From: Myxococcales bacterium
Lineage (GTDB): Bacteria; Myxococcota; Myxococcia; Myxococcales; JAKAPL01
Direction: 5' to 3'
Length of the DNA stretch: 64,000 nucleotides
Assembly (NCBI GenBank): GCA_021783235.1
Contig: JAJXUD010000001.1
Location: 62,001 to 126,000, forward strand
The position numbers and the translations under genes were made by a program. The notes under the pieces are model-generated. The model was given only the letters and a program-made list of their open reading frames with translations, was not told the DNA's origin and ran no database searches. This document shows positions 17,304-24,299 of the stretch, piece after piece; position 1 is the stretch's first letter; each line of letters starts with the position of its first letter.

Positions 17304-17912
17304 ATGGACTCCGTGGCCTATCTGAGGGTTTCGAGCAAGGCGCAGGACTTCGCGATGCAGCGGGCTGCCATCGAACGGGCTGCCGCGGCGCGCGGGGACA
17401 CCATCGTCACCTGGTACGCCGAGAAGCGCAGCGGCAAGGCGCTGGCCCGGCCTGAGCTCGACCGGCTGCGCGCGGAGGCTCGCGCCGGCAAGCTTGCCAA
17501 GCTCTACGTCTTCCGGCTCGACCGGCTCACCCGCTCGGGCATCCGTGACACCTTCGAGGTGGTGGAGGAGCTGCGCGCCCACGGCGTCCAGCTTGCCACG
17601 GTGGCCGACGGCTTCGACCTCTCGGGGCCCGCCGCCGAGGTGGTGCTCGCCGTCATGGCGTGGTCGGCCAAGATGGAGCGGGTGGCCATCAACGAACGCA
17701 TCGCCGCCGCCAGGGAGCGCGTGGAGGCCTCCGGCGGTGCCTGGGGGCGTCCGCGGCGGTTGTCCGAGGCCGACGTCGCCCAGGTGGCCGCGCTTCGCTC
17801 TGCGGGCCGCTCCGTGCGCGCCATCGCCGTCGCCTTGAAGCTCCCGCGCTCGACGGTCGCCGACGCGCTCAAGTCCGTGTCCGAAAAACATGCCGCGCGG
17901 AGGGCCGCGTAA
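17304..17912 (+). CDS. Serine recombinase, resolvase/invertase type
   Basis: A 202-residue protein with a resolvase N-terminal catalytic domain: VAYLRVSSKAQ carrying the nucleophilic Ser near residue 10, KLYVFRLDRLTRSG with the conserved Arg residues, and GFDLSGPAAEVVLAVMAW. The C-terminal 50 residues (GRPRRLSEADVAQVAALRSAGRSVRAIAVALKLPRSTVADAL) form a Hin-type DNA-binding HTH. The length is normal for resolvases and invertases. It may resolve element dimers or invert a segment. No paired recombination sites are evident besides the palindromes just upstream. Confidence 0.87.
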   Translation: MDSVAYLRVSSKAQDFAMQRAAIERAAAARGDTIVTWYAEKRSGKALARPELDRLRAEARAGKLAKLYVFRLDRLTRSGIRDTFEVVEELRAHGVQLATVADGFDLSGPAAEVVLAVMAWSAKMERVAINERIAAARERVEASGGAWGRPRRLSEADVAQVAALRSAGRSVRAIAVALKLPRSTVADALKSVSEKHAARRAA

Positions 17913-17943
17913 GCCCGCGAGAGACCCCGGGCCAGCCGGGGGC

Positions 17944-17967
17944 GTCCGAGTAGGGTACTTCTCGGAC
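17944..17967. promoter_or_regulatory. Inverted repeat between recombinase and RHH gene
   Basis: GTCCGAG-N10-CTCGGAC forms perfect seven-base arms 25 bases before the ribbon-helix-helix gene. It may be the operator of that small DNA-binding protein, since ribbon-helix-helix repressors often bind palindromes in their own promoter. A terminator for the recombinase gene is the alternative, but no T-run follows. Confidence 0.4.
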
Positions 17968-17992
17968 TGATAGCCGACGGAGGCACCAACCC

Positions 17993-18193
17993 ATGCCGAA
18001 GCGCAGGAGGAAGCAGCCGATGCCAGTGACCAACGACTCGATGCTCAACGTCCGCGTGCCCCAGGAGGTCATCGACCGCCTGGAAGCCTACGCCGCCGCC
18101 CACGGCCAGCCCGGGGCGCGCTTCACCCGCGCCGACGCCGCCCGCGTGCTACTGCTCGAGGCGCTCGACCGGGCCGAGAAGCAGCAGAGGTAG
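17993..18193 (+). CDS. Ribbon-helix-helix DNA-binding protein
   Basis: A 66-residue protein with a basic N-terminus (MPKRRRKQPMPV). A strand, MLNVRVPQEVIDRL, then two helices (EAYAAAHG, TRADAARVLLLEALDRA) give the CopG/Arc ribbon-helix-helix layout. A GACGGAGG ribosome-binding site lies upstream. No toxin-like partner follows, so it is more likely a regulator of the element than an antitoxin. Confidence 0.7.
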   Translation: MPKRRRKQPMPVTNDSMLNVRVPQEVIDRLEAYAAAHGQPGARFTRADAARVLLLEALDRAEKQQR

Positions 18194-18273
18194 CGCAGTA
18201 GAAGCGGCCGCCGAGGGTGTTACGAGCACCCCCGACGGCCTGACCCACCACCTGAGCGAACAGGAGGCAGGCT

Positions 18274-18339
18274 GTGCCCATCGAAGCCCGAGTCCGCCCG
18301 TGCAGCAAGAAAACCACCAGCGCCGGGGTGACGCCGTGA
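18274..18339 (+). CDS. 21-residue micro-ORF, possibly a leader
   Basis: GTG at 18274 with an AGGAGG ribosome-binding site, ending TGA at 18337-18339, which overlaps the GTG of the next small gene. It encodes a basic, Thr-rich peptide (MPIEARVRPCSKKTTSAGVTP). The good ribosome-binding site and overlap suggest real translation, perhaps only to bring ribosomes to the next start. Confidence 0.4.
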   Translation: MPIEARVRPCSKKTTSAGVTP

Positions 18340-18467
18340 CCCACGCGCTCGCCCTGGTGGCCTCCCACGCCGCCGTCTTCGTCGCCGGCTTCATGCTCGG
18401 CCGCCGCCTCGGCTGGGGCGAGGCCCTCGCGCTCGTCCGCCGGCTCACCGGGAGGCGCCGCTCGTGA
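18336..18467 (+). CDS. 43-residue single-span membrane protein
   Basis: GTG start overlapping the previous stop. One hydrophobic segment (LALVASHAAVFVAGFML) is followed by a basic tail (GRRLG, RRLTGRRRS), as for a small inner-membrane protein with its C-terminus inside. Its stop again overlaps the next GTG. No family recognised. Confidence 0.5.
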   Translation: MTHALALVASHAAVFVAGFMLGRRLGWGEALALVRRLTGRRRS

Positions 18468-18754
18468 CCCGCGAGGCCCCAGGCTGGGACCGGCTCGGCC
18501 GACGCAAGCCACAACTGCGGCTGCGCGGGCGTGGTCGCTGGCTGCGCGACGCCCTGCGACTCCTCGTTCTCCTCCGCACCGGCCGCTGGAGCGTCGCCGA
18601 GCTTGCCGCCGAGCTGGGGCTGCACCGCCGCTCCGTACACCGCATGCTCCAGCAATTCGCCCGCGTCGGCATCGAGCTGGAGCGGCACCCCGAGGGGAAG
18701 GAAGTCTTCTGGCGCGTGGATGGCGAAGCGCTGCGCCGGCTTCTCGGGCTCTGA
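18464..18754 (+). CDS. Winged-helix HTH regulator
   Basis: A 96-residue protein with GTG start overlapping the membrane-peptide gene. The core LRLLVLLRTGRWSVAELAAELGLHRRSVHRMLQQF is a DeoR/IclR-like winged helix-turn-helix, followed by a wing-like strand (GIELERHPEGKEVFWRV). It probably controls element gene expression. Confidence 0.65.
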   Translation: MTREAPGWDRLGRRKPQLRLRGRGRWLRDALRLLVLLRTGRWSVAELAAELGLHRRSVHRMLQQFARVGIELERHPEGKEVFWRVDGEALRRLLGL

Positions 18755-18774
18755 ACCCCGAGCGGCGGAACAAG

Positions 18775-18803
18775 TTGACAAGTTCCGGCGTATCGCGTAG
18801 CCT
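18775..18803 (+). promoter_or_regulatory. Candidate promoter before the replication genes
   Basis: A perfect -35 hexamer TTGACA (18775-18780) is followed after 17 bases by TAGCCT (18798-18803), a weak -10. TTGACA is uncommon in this GC-rich sequence. It sits between the winged-helix gene and the small gene at 18875, so it could drive the replication and integration genes. Confidence 0.4.
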
Positions 18804-18874
18804 GCTAGCGCTGGCCACCGGACGACCGGAGCGGCAACAGGACGCGCTGTTTCGCGCTCGTTGCGAGGCTCCAC

Positions 18875-19126
18875 ATGGCCGGTGGTGGCATCCCCCCGCT
18901 AGACCCTTTCGAACGCCGTCGCCTTCTGCTTGAGGCCGACGTCGACGAGAAGACTTGGCGTAGATTTTCGCTTGGCGCGAACGTTCGGCCGAGCTCGCGA
19001 CGCAGGATTCTGAGAGCGTTGGCGACGCTCGGCTTGCCGACTCCCACCTTCCAAAACTCGAACGCCCCCGGCCAGGGGGGCGCTCGGCACAGCCGCGGAG
19101 GCGCTCGTGCCGCCGCCGCTCGTTAG
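18875..19126 (+). CDS. Small DNA-binding-like element protein
   Basis: An 83-residue protein. RRRLLLEADVDEKTWRRFSLGANVRPSSRRRILRALATLG resembles small phage or element proteins with an XRE-like helical core (helix, W-x-R, NVRP, R-x-R-I-x-x-AL). The C-terminus is Gly/Ala/Arg-rich. The ribosome-binding site is weak. It may regulate replication genes; function is not known. Confidence 0.55.
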   Translation: MAGGGIPPLDPFERRRLLLEADVDEKTWRRFSLGANVRPSSRRRILRALATLGLPTPTFQNSNAPGQGGARHSRGGARAAAAR

Positions 19127-19162
19127 CCAGTCTAGCACGAGCGCGGGCCGCCGGAGCGACGC

Positions 19163-21496
19163 GTGACCCGCTCCGACTTCCTCGGCCGCCTGGCCGACGT
19201 CCGCGCCCGCAACGAGACGCAGGCCGAGGCGCGCTGCCCCGCTCACGAAGACGGCCGGCGCTCGCTTTCGGTTGGCGCGGGCGAGGACGGCCGGATCCTG
19301 CTCCATTGCCACGCGGGATGCGAGCCCGCCGCGATCGTCTCCGCGCTCGGGCTCTCGCTGCGCGACCTCATGCCGGAGCGGCCGACGATGCCGAGCGGCA
19401 ACGGCCGCGGGCGCATCATCGCCACCTACGACTACCGCGACGAGACGGGCGCACTGATCTCTCAGGCGATCCGATTCGAGCCGAAGGGCTTCTCGCAGCG
19501 GCACCGCGCGAGTCCCGGGTGTCACCCCGACAAGAACCCTGACCGCGAGGGGTGGTGCTGGACCATCAAGGGACTTCCCCGCGTCGTCTACCGGCTGCCC
19601 AAGGTGCGCGCTGCCATCGAGGCGGGGCGCGACATCTTCGTGGTCGAGGGCGAGAAAGACTCTGACAACCTCGGGGAGCTGGGGCTCGTCGCGACCTGCA
19701 ACGCCATGGGCGCGGGGAAATGGGAGCAGGCACACACCGACTGCTTGCGCGGCGCCGCGAACGTCTACGTCATCCCCGACAAGGATGCGCCCGGGCGCAA
19801 GCACGCCGCGGCCGTCGCTGCTTCTCTGCACGCCGCCGGGATCTTCGTCGCGATCGTCGAGCTGCCGGGCGCCGGCAAAGACGCGAGCGACTGGATCGCG
19901 ACGGGCGGGACGCGGGCCGAGTTGGAGCGGCTCGCAGCAGCAGCGGCTGAGTGGACGCCAAGCGCGGCCGACTTGCCTCCCGGTGCTACCGACCTGGCCC
20001 ACGATGCACCGGCTGCCGTTGTCGGCGAGGGTGTCACCGAGTCGACCCTGGCCGAGCGGTTGATCGCGTCCTACGGATCGGACCTCCTGTTCTGTGGGCC
20101 GTGGCGGAAGTGGCTCATCTACCGCGGCGGCCGGTGGGAGGAGTGCCCGACGCCCGCGCCAGTGCAGCAGAGGACGATCCGGCTCATCCGGGAGGCACGC
20201 GCACAGGCGGCGCGTGGGAGCGGGGCCGAGGCGCAGGCCGCGGTCAAGGCGCTCTTCGCCGCCGAGAAGCGCTCGGTCCGGGATTCGATCGTGGCCCTGG
20301 CGGCGCACGAGGCCGCCGTTCAGGCCGCGCCTGGCGAGTTTGACCGCGATCCCCTTCTGCTGAACGTGCTCAACGGCACAGTCGATCTCCGCACCGGAGA
20401 ACGCCGGGAGCACCAGCGGGCGGACAGGCTCACGAAGATGGCGCCGGTGGCCTACGATCGCGCCGCGGCGGCGCCCGCCTGGCAAGCGTTCCTCGAGCGC
20501 ATCTTCGCCGGCAACCCGGAGATGCTCGCCTTCATCCAGAGGGCGATCGGGTACTCCCTCACCGCCGACACGGGCGAGCAGTGCCTCTTCATCTGCTGGG
20601 GTGCCGGGGCCAACGGCAAGAGCACGCTGCTGGAGGCGCTCCGGTTCGTGCTGGGCGACTACGCCCGGGCCGCGCCCCTCGACCTGTTCGTGGCATCGAA
20701 GGGCGACCGTCACCCCACCGAGCTCGCGACCCTCGCGGGCGTGAGGTTCGCGCCGTGCGTGGAGACCCGCGAAGGCGCACGCCTGAACGAGACGCTGTTG
20801 AAGCAGCTCACGGGTAGCGACACTGTGCAGGCTCGGCGCATGCGGGAGGACTTCTGGGAGTTCCAGCCGGTCGCCAAGCTCTGGCTCGGGACGAACCATC
20901 GGCCGACGATCCGCGGTACCGATACCGCGATCTGGCGGCGCGTGCGCCTCATCCCCTTCACCGTGACGATCCCGCCCGAGGAGCGGGACCGGGAACTGCC
21001 GGCGAAGCTCCGCGCAGAGGCGCCAGGCATCCTGCGCTGGGCCGTCGAGGGGTGCCTCGCGTGGCAGCGGGAGGGCCTCCGTCCGCCGGCAGACGTCACC
21101 TGCGCCACGGACGCTTACCGGCAGGATGAGGATCGGCTCGGGGCGTTCATCGCCGAGTGCTGCAAGACGGGTCCCGGGTTCGTCGCGAAGTCGGCCGACC
21201 TGTTCGCCGCGTACGCGCGGTGGGCTGAGGACCGGCGCGAATTCGTCGGCACGGCCAAAGCCTTCGCGCTGGCCCTCGAAGAGCGGGGTTTCGCCGCCGG
21301 AACCTCTGGGCACGCGAAGACGTCGATCCGTAAAGGAATCGGGCTCTTGGAAGGCGTGCGGGTCGATGCGGGTCGATTGGAAGTATTTCCCCATGTAGCG
21401 CGCGCATCTAGAAATCAACCGGATGACCGACCCGCATCGACCCGCAACGGTCTGGACGACGACGGCCAGGGGGACTTCGAGGAGGTCCGCCCGTGA
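19163..21496 (+). CDS. Primase-helicase (CHC2/TOPRIM plus D5/SF3 helicase)
   Basis: A 777-residue protein from a GTG with an upstream GGAG. Order: a zinc-binding motif (CPAH at 25-28, CHAGC at 49-53); a TOPRIM-like domain (IFVVEGEKDSD near 155, VYVIPDKDAPG near 197); a D5 N-terminal region; then a superfamily-3 helicase with Walker A GAGANGKSTLLE (about 478-489), Walker B-like VRFAPCVETRE, and LWLGTNHRPTIRG as sensor region. It should prime and unwind DNA for autonomous replication of the excised element, like the large Rep proteins of P4-type satellites. The stop overlaps the next GTG. Confidence 0.9.
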   Translation: MTRSDFLGRLADVRARNETQAEARCPAHEDGRRSLSVGAGEDGRILLHCHAGCEPAAIVSALGLSLRDLMPERPTMPSGNGRGRIIATYDYRDETGALISQAIRFEPKGFSQRHRASPGCHPDKNPDREGWCWTIKGLPRVVYRLPKVRAAIEAGRDIFVVEGEKDSDNLGELGLVATCNAMGAGKWEQAHTDCLRGAANVYVIPDKDAPGRKHAAAVAASLHAAGIFVAIVELPGAGKDASDWIATGGTRAELERLAAAAAEWTPSAADLPPGATDLAHDAPAAVVGEGVTESTLAERLIASYGSDLLFCGPWRKWLIYRGGRWEECPTPAPVQQRTIRLIREARAQAARGSGAEAQAAVKALFAAEKRSVRDSIVALAAHEAAVQAAPGEFDRDPLLLNVLNGTVDLRTGERREHQRADRLTKMAPVAYDRAAAAPAWQAFLERIFAGNPEMLAFIQRAIGYSLTADTGEQCLFICWGAGANGKSTLLEALRFVLGDYARAAPLDLFVASKGDRHPTELATLAGVRFAPCVETREGARLNETLLKQLTGSDTVQARRMREDFWEFQPVAKLWLGTNHRPTIRGTDTAIWRRVRLIPFTVTIPPEERDRELPAKLRAEAPGILRWAVEGCLAWQREGLRPPADVTCATDAYRQDEDRLGAFIAECCKTGPGFVAKSADLFAAYARWAEDRREFVGTAKAFALALEERGFAAGTSGHAKTSIRKGIGLLEGVRVDAGRLEVFPHVARASRNQPDDRPASTRNGLDDDGQGDFEEVRP

Positions 21497-21954
21497 CCCC
21501 CGGCGAGGCCATCGCGACCGCCTACGCCCTTGGCGGCGATGTGCTCCTCGCGGGCGGCCTACGGTTCCGGCTGCCCCGCGGCAAGCTCACCCTCGAGCTA
21601 CAGGATGCCCTGACCGAGCACTGCGACGAGCTTTCCGCCCTGGAACGCCACCGCCGTCTCGACGAGGGCGCCGCCGAGCTCGACGCCGCGTTCACCCGGC
21701 TCGACCGGCTCGGCCGCTGGCGCTCGGAGAATCTCGCCACCTGCGTCGACCTCGGGCGCCGGCTCGACGTCGAGGCCCGGCGCTGGATGGACGGCGAGAC
21801 CGACGACCCGGCGGCGTGGAAGACAGCCCTGAGCGCCTGGGAGGCCGCCTGTGCGAAGAGCGGCCCCAGGGCCACCCAGGGCGCTTCGGCGCATCCTACG
21901 GGCAGCCAGGGGGCGCAGGGCGCGCTCTGGGGGACGACAGGGGGCCGGTCATGA
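21493..21954 (+). CDS. Hypothetical protein with TubC-N-like domain
   Basis: A 153-residue protein with GTG overlapping the primase stop. The N-terminus, VLLAGGLRFRLPRGKLTLELQD followed by ALTEHCDELSALE, resembles the TubC N-terminal docking domain, a small fold of two strands and helices best known from polyketide/peptide synthetases. The rest is helical and Trp-rich, with a low-complexity Gly/Ala tail. Here it may serve protein docking. The similarity is by eye only. Confidence 0.5.
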   Translation: MTPGEAIATAYALGGDVLLAGGLRFRLPRGKLTLELQDALTEHCDELSALERHRRLDEGAAELDAAFTRLDRLGRWRSENLATCVDLGRRLDVEARRWMDGETDDPAAWKTALSAWEAACAKSGPRATQGASAHPTGSQGAQGALWGTTGGRS

Positions 21955-22286
21955 CCGACCACATCCGCCGAGTGCCTGCGCCCCGTGGGGAGGCCGCGCC
22001 CGATCCGGGCAGCTACCGGCAGCGCGGCAACGGCGACATGCGCCCCTCGAGCTACCACGCCGTGCAGCGCGAGCTCTGCCGCTTGCAACGCGCCAGCGGG
22101 GAGGTCCGATTCGACGTCTGCACCGGCAAGAGCGGGCGGCCGTTCGTCAGGATCCAATTCTGGAGGCGGGACGGGCGCGGTGCCTTGGTTCCGGGTGGAC
22201 ACTGGACTGCGGTGCATATCGACGAGCTGCCCGAGCTCTCGCGGCTGTTCGAAGACGTCGCCCGTGATTCGCGGAGGGCGCCGTGA
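21951..22286 (+). CDS. Hypothetical element protein
   Basis: A 111-residue protein whose ATG overlaps the preceding stop. After a polar N-terminus, the core (EVRFDVCTGKSGRPFVRIQFW, HWTAVHIDELPELSRLFEDV) looks like a small alpha/beta fold. No family recognised. It forms part of the overlapping primase-to-integrase gene chain. Confidence 0.6.
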   Translation: MTDHIRRVPAPRGEAAPDPGSYRQRGNGDMRPSSYHAVQRELCRLQRASGEVRFDVCTGKSGRPFVRIQFWRRDGRGALVPGGHWTAVHIDELPELSRLFEDVARDSRRAP

Positions 22287-22636
22287 TCTTCGACGAGGCC
22301 TCACTGCGGGCCCTCATCCGCGAGGAGCTGCGTGCCGTGCTCCGCGAGGAGCGCGCTCTGATGCCAGCGCCGTCACGCTGGGACGGCAAGCTCTACCTCA
22401 CGCTCGAGGAGGCCGGCCAGATCGTGGGCGTGGACTACGAGACCGTGCGCGGCTGGGTGAAGTCTGGCGAGCTGCCGCAGCACGGGAAGGGGAGCCGCAT
22501 TGTGCGCGTGCGCCGCGACGAGCTGGAGGCGTTCCTGCGCCGAGGCGGGGCCGAGCGTACGACCTCCGAGGTAGACTTGGACGAGAAGGCCCGGCAGATC
22601 GTTGCCGGCCACATCGGCAAGGTGAGGTCCGCGTGA
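22283..22636 (+). CDS. Excisionase-like HTH protein
   Basis: A 117-residue protein with GTG start overlapping the previous stop and its own stop overlapping the integrase GTG. Residues 38-95, LYLTLEEAGQIVGVDYETVRGWVKSGELP followed by RIVRVRRDELEAFL, form a MerR-like winged helix as in HTH_17/excisionase proteins. The adjacent integrase and overlap support a role as directionality factor for excision. Confidence 0.75.
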   Translation: MIFDEASLRALIREELRAVLREERALMPAPSRWDGKLYLTLEEAGQIVGVDYETVRGWVKSGELPQHGKGSRIVRVRRDELEAFLRRGGAERTTSEVDLDEKARQIVAGHIGKVRSA

Positions 22637-23973
22637 GCGCCAACAAGTCCAAGCGCTGGGAAGGCATCAACCGCCGCGGCAACAAGCTGTGGTGGAACTA
22701 CCGCCTCCCGGACGGCGAGCGCGTGTTCGAGCCCTCCGGCTTCGAGGCGGGACAGGAGGCCGAGGCGCACGCGCTGCTGAAGAAGATCAAGGCGCAGTTC
22801 GCGGCCGCGCGACGCCTTGGGGTCACCTCTGGGCCGGTCACGGTGCGGGCCTTCGCCGCCCAGTGGCTCGATGGGCGCAGGGATCTGCCCAGCCACAAGG
22901 CCGACGAGGGGCGGCTGCGGCTCCACGCGCTACCCGATCTGGGGCGCCTGGCAATCGGGGACGTGAAGCCGCGGCACCTGGTCGAGCTCGTCGCCGGCTT
23001 GCGCGCCAAGGGCGAGCTGTCGCCGCGCAGCATCCACCACGTCTACGGGCTGCTGCACGTCATGTTCCGCGACGCCCAGCTCGAGGAGCTCATCGCGGCG
23101 AACCCGTGCATCCTCACGAAGAAGCAGCTTGGGCAGAAGCGCGACAAGGATCCCGAGTGGCGCGCGACCGCGATCTACAGCCGCGACGAGCTCGAGGCCC
23201 TGATCTCAGACGCGCGCATCGCCGCCGACCGGCAGTTGCTCTACGCCCTTGCCGGGCTCGCGGGCCTGCGGTTCGGGGAGATCGCCGGGCTCTGTTGGCG
23301 GCACTACGACCCGGACGCGAGGCCGCTCGGGCGCCTGGTGGTGGCCAACTCGAACGACCGCGAAGGGACGAAGACGGGCGTGACCCGCGAGGTGCCCATC
23401 CACCCGACGCTGGCGGCGATGCTGGCCGCGTGGAAGCTTTCGGGCTGGGCCGAGCTGTTCGGCAGGTACCCCGGGCCCGACGACTTCCTGCTCCCTTCGA
23501 GGCGGGCCGTGCGCGTGCTCGACGACGGCGCCGAGGCCCCAGGCATGCGCAACAAGCACACCGCGCTCGAGGTGCTCCACGACGACCTGGCGAAGCTGGG
23601 GCGACGCCAGCGGCGCTTCCACGACCTGCGGCGCACGATGATCTCGCTCGCGCGAGCCGACGGCGCGCGGCCGGACATCCTCAAGACCGTGACCCACGGG
23701 CAGAGCGGGAACATCCTCGACGTCTACACGACCCTGCCATGGGAGGCCGTCTGCACCGAGGTCCGCAAGCTTCGAGTCGAGCGCTACGAGGGCAGGGTGG
23801 TGGAGCTGCCGAGGGTCGCGCAAGTGGCCGGAATGACGTCCGGCCATCGCGGCGGTGGTGACAGCGGTGGTGACAGTCTCTCGGAAGCCTTCTGCCACAA
23901 GGGAAAAAACGGTGACCCCGACGGGATTCGAACCCATGTACCCAGCGTGAGAGGCTGGTGTCCTAACCGTTAG
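22633..23973 (+). CDS. int: Tyrosine integrase with attachment site inside its 3' end
   Basis: A 446-residue tyrosine recombinase from a GTG overlapping the excisionase gene. An arm-binding-like N-terminus and a core-binding domain (about 70-160) precede the catalytic domain with R213 (AGLRFGE), K247 (GTKTG), H330/R333 (HDLRRT), H355 (VTHGQSG) and nucleophile Y365 (DVYTT). The last 20 residues (GDPDGIRTHVPSVRGWCPNR) are antisense of tRNA-Glu, and the TAG at 23971 lies inside the tRNA gene. In the excised circle the frame stays open and would give about 512 residues. Confidence 0.93.
   Translation: MSANKSKRWEGINRRGNKLWWNYRLPDGERVFEPSGFEAGQEAEAHALLKKIKAQFAAARRLGVTSGPVTVRAFAAQWLDGRRDLPSHKADEGRLRLHALPDLGRLAIGDVKPRHLVELVAGLRAKGELSPRSIHHVYGLLHVMFRDAQLEELIAANPCILTKKQLGQKRDKDPEWRATAIYSRDELEALISDARIAADRQLLYALAGLAGLRFGEIAGLCWRHYDPDARPLGRLVVANSNDREGTKTGVTREVPIHPTLAAMLAAWKLSGWAELFGRYPGPDDFLLPSRRAVRVLDDGAEAPGMRNKHTALEVLHDDLAKLGRRQRRFHDLRRTMISLARADGARPDILKTVTHGQSGNILDVYTTLPWEAVCTEVRKLRVERYEGRVVELPRVAQVAGMTSGHRGGGDSGGDSLSEAFCHKGKNGDPDGIRTHVPSVRGWCPNR
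23853..23876 (+). repeat. Putative integrase arm-type sites, left arm
   Basis: Two perfect tandem copies of CGGTGGTGACAG within the 3' end of the integrase gene, starting 58 bases before the att core. Inverted partial copies lie at 14093-14112 on the other arm. Paired repeats on both sides of the crossover site suggest integrase arm-binding sites. In the protein they encode the GGGDSGGDS stretch. Confidence 0.55.
23911..23933. other. attR, 23-bp repeat in the tRNA-Glu 3' end
   Basis: The right copy of the attachment repeat. It covers the T-arm and 3' acceptor strand of the complete tRNA-Glu gene. The base beyond it changes the encoded CCA seen at attL into CCG, and a run of six A (23904-23909) on the plus strand gives a T-run after the tRNA on the minus strand. 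Confidence 0.9.
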
Positions 23974-23984
23974 ACGACGGGGCC
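23913..23984 (-). tRNA. tRNA-Glu (CTC)
   Basis: The minus strand folds as a full cloverleaf. The acceptor strand GGCCCCG pairs with CGGGGTC with one G-T pair, the D-stem is GTCT/GGAC, and the anticodon stem CCAGC/GCTGG closes loop CTCTCAC with anticodon CTC. The T-arm has loop TTCGAAT and the discriminator is A. The 3' CCA is not encoded in this copy (CCG follows), a result of element insertion. Confidence 0.93.
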
Positions 23985-24217
23985 AACTGTCGGTCGCCGA
24001 TGAGGGTCCATCTGCTGCGTTGTCGGGCCGGCTGCGCTGCTCACGTACCAACCACGTACGCTCTGCTGCTCGCCGACCCTCCGCCTTGCAGCAGGGGCCC
24101 TCCTCGTCGACCTCCGACGAACTCACTTTGCCACGGTCGCCGACGCGGTCCATCGGCTGCGTCGGCGGCCTGCCACTTCGTATTCGGTTTTCGCGGCTGC
24201 TTCTACTTCAACTTCGG

Positions 24218-24288
24218 CTGGGGGACAAGGATTCGAACCTTGATAGCCAGATCCAGAGACTGGCGTCCTGCCGTTAGACGATCCCCCA
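24218..24288 (-). tRNA. tRNA-Gln (CTG)
   Basis: The minus strand starts TGGGGGATCGTCTAACGGC and folds as a cloverleaf with D-stem GTCT/GGAC, anticodon loop CTCTGGA (anticodon CTG) and T-loop TTCGAAT. The discriminator is G, as usual for tRNA-Gln. CCA is not encoded. The top pair of the anticodon stem is a T-T mismatch. The 233 bases between this gene and tRNA-Glu hold no gene I can support. Confidence 0.9.
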
Positions 24289-24299
24289 ATGGCGCTCCA

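Larger units (their letters stand above)
13953..23933 (+). mobile_element. Integrated satellite-like phage element at tRNA-Glu
   Basis: The element is bounded by a perfect 23-bp direct repeat, 13953-13975 and 23911-23933, which is the 3' end of tRNA-Glu(CTC). The copy next to the integrase belongs to the complete tRNA. The repeats start 9,958 bp apart. Genes read left to right: small and large terminase, small unknown proteins, serine recombinase, ribbon-helix-helix and other HTH proteins, primase-helicase, excisionase-like protein and tyrosine integrase. No portal, capsid, tail or lysis gene is visible. This gene content fits a phage satellite or a prophage reduced to packaging, replication and integration functions. 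Confidence 0.88.

Noticed and set aside
24000-24217. Coding sequence between the two tRNA genes
   Set aside because: Open frames here lack a ribosome-binding site, third-position bias and any recognisable pattern.
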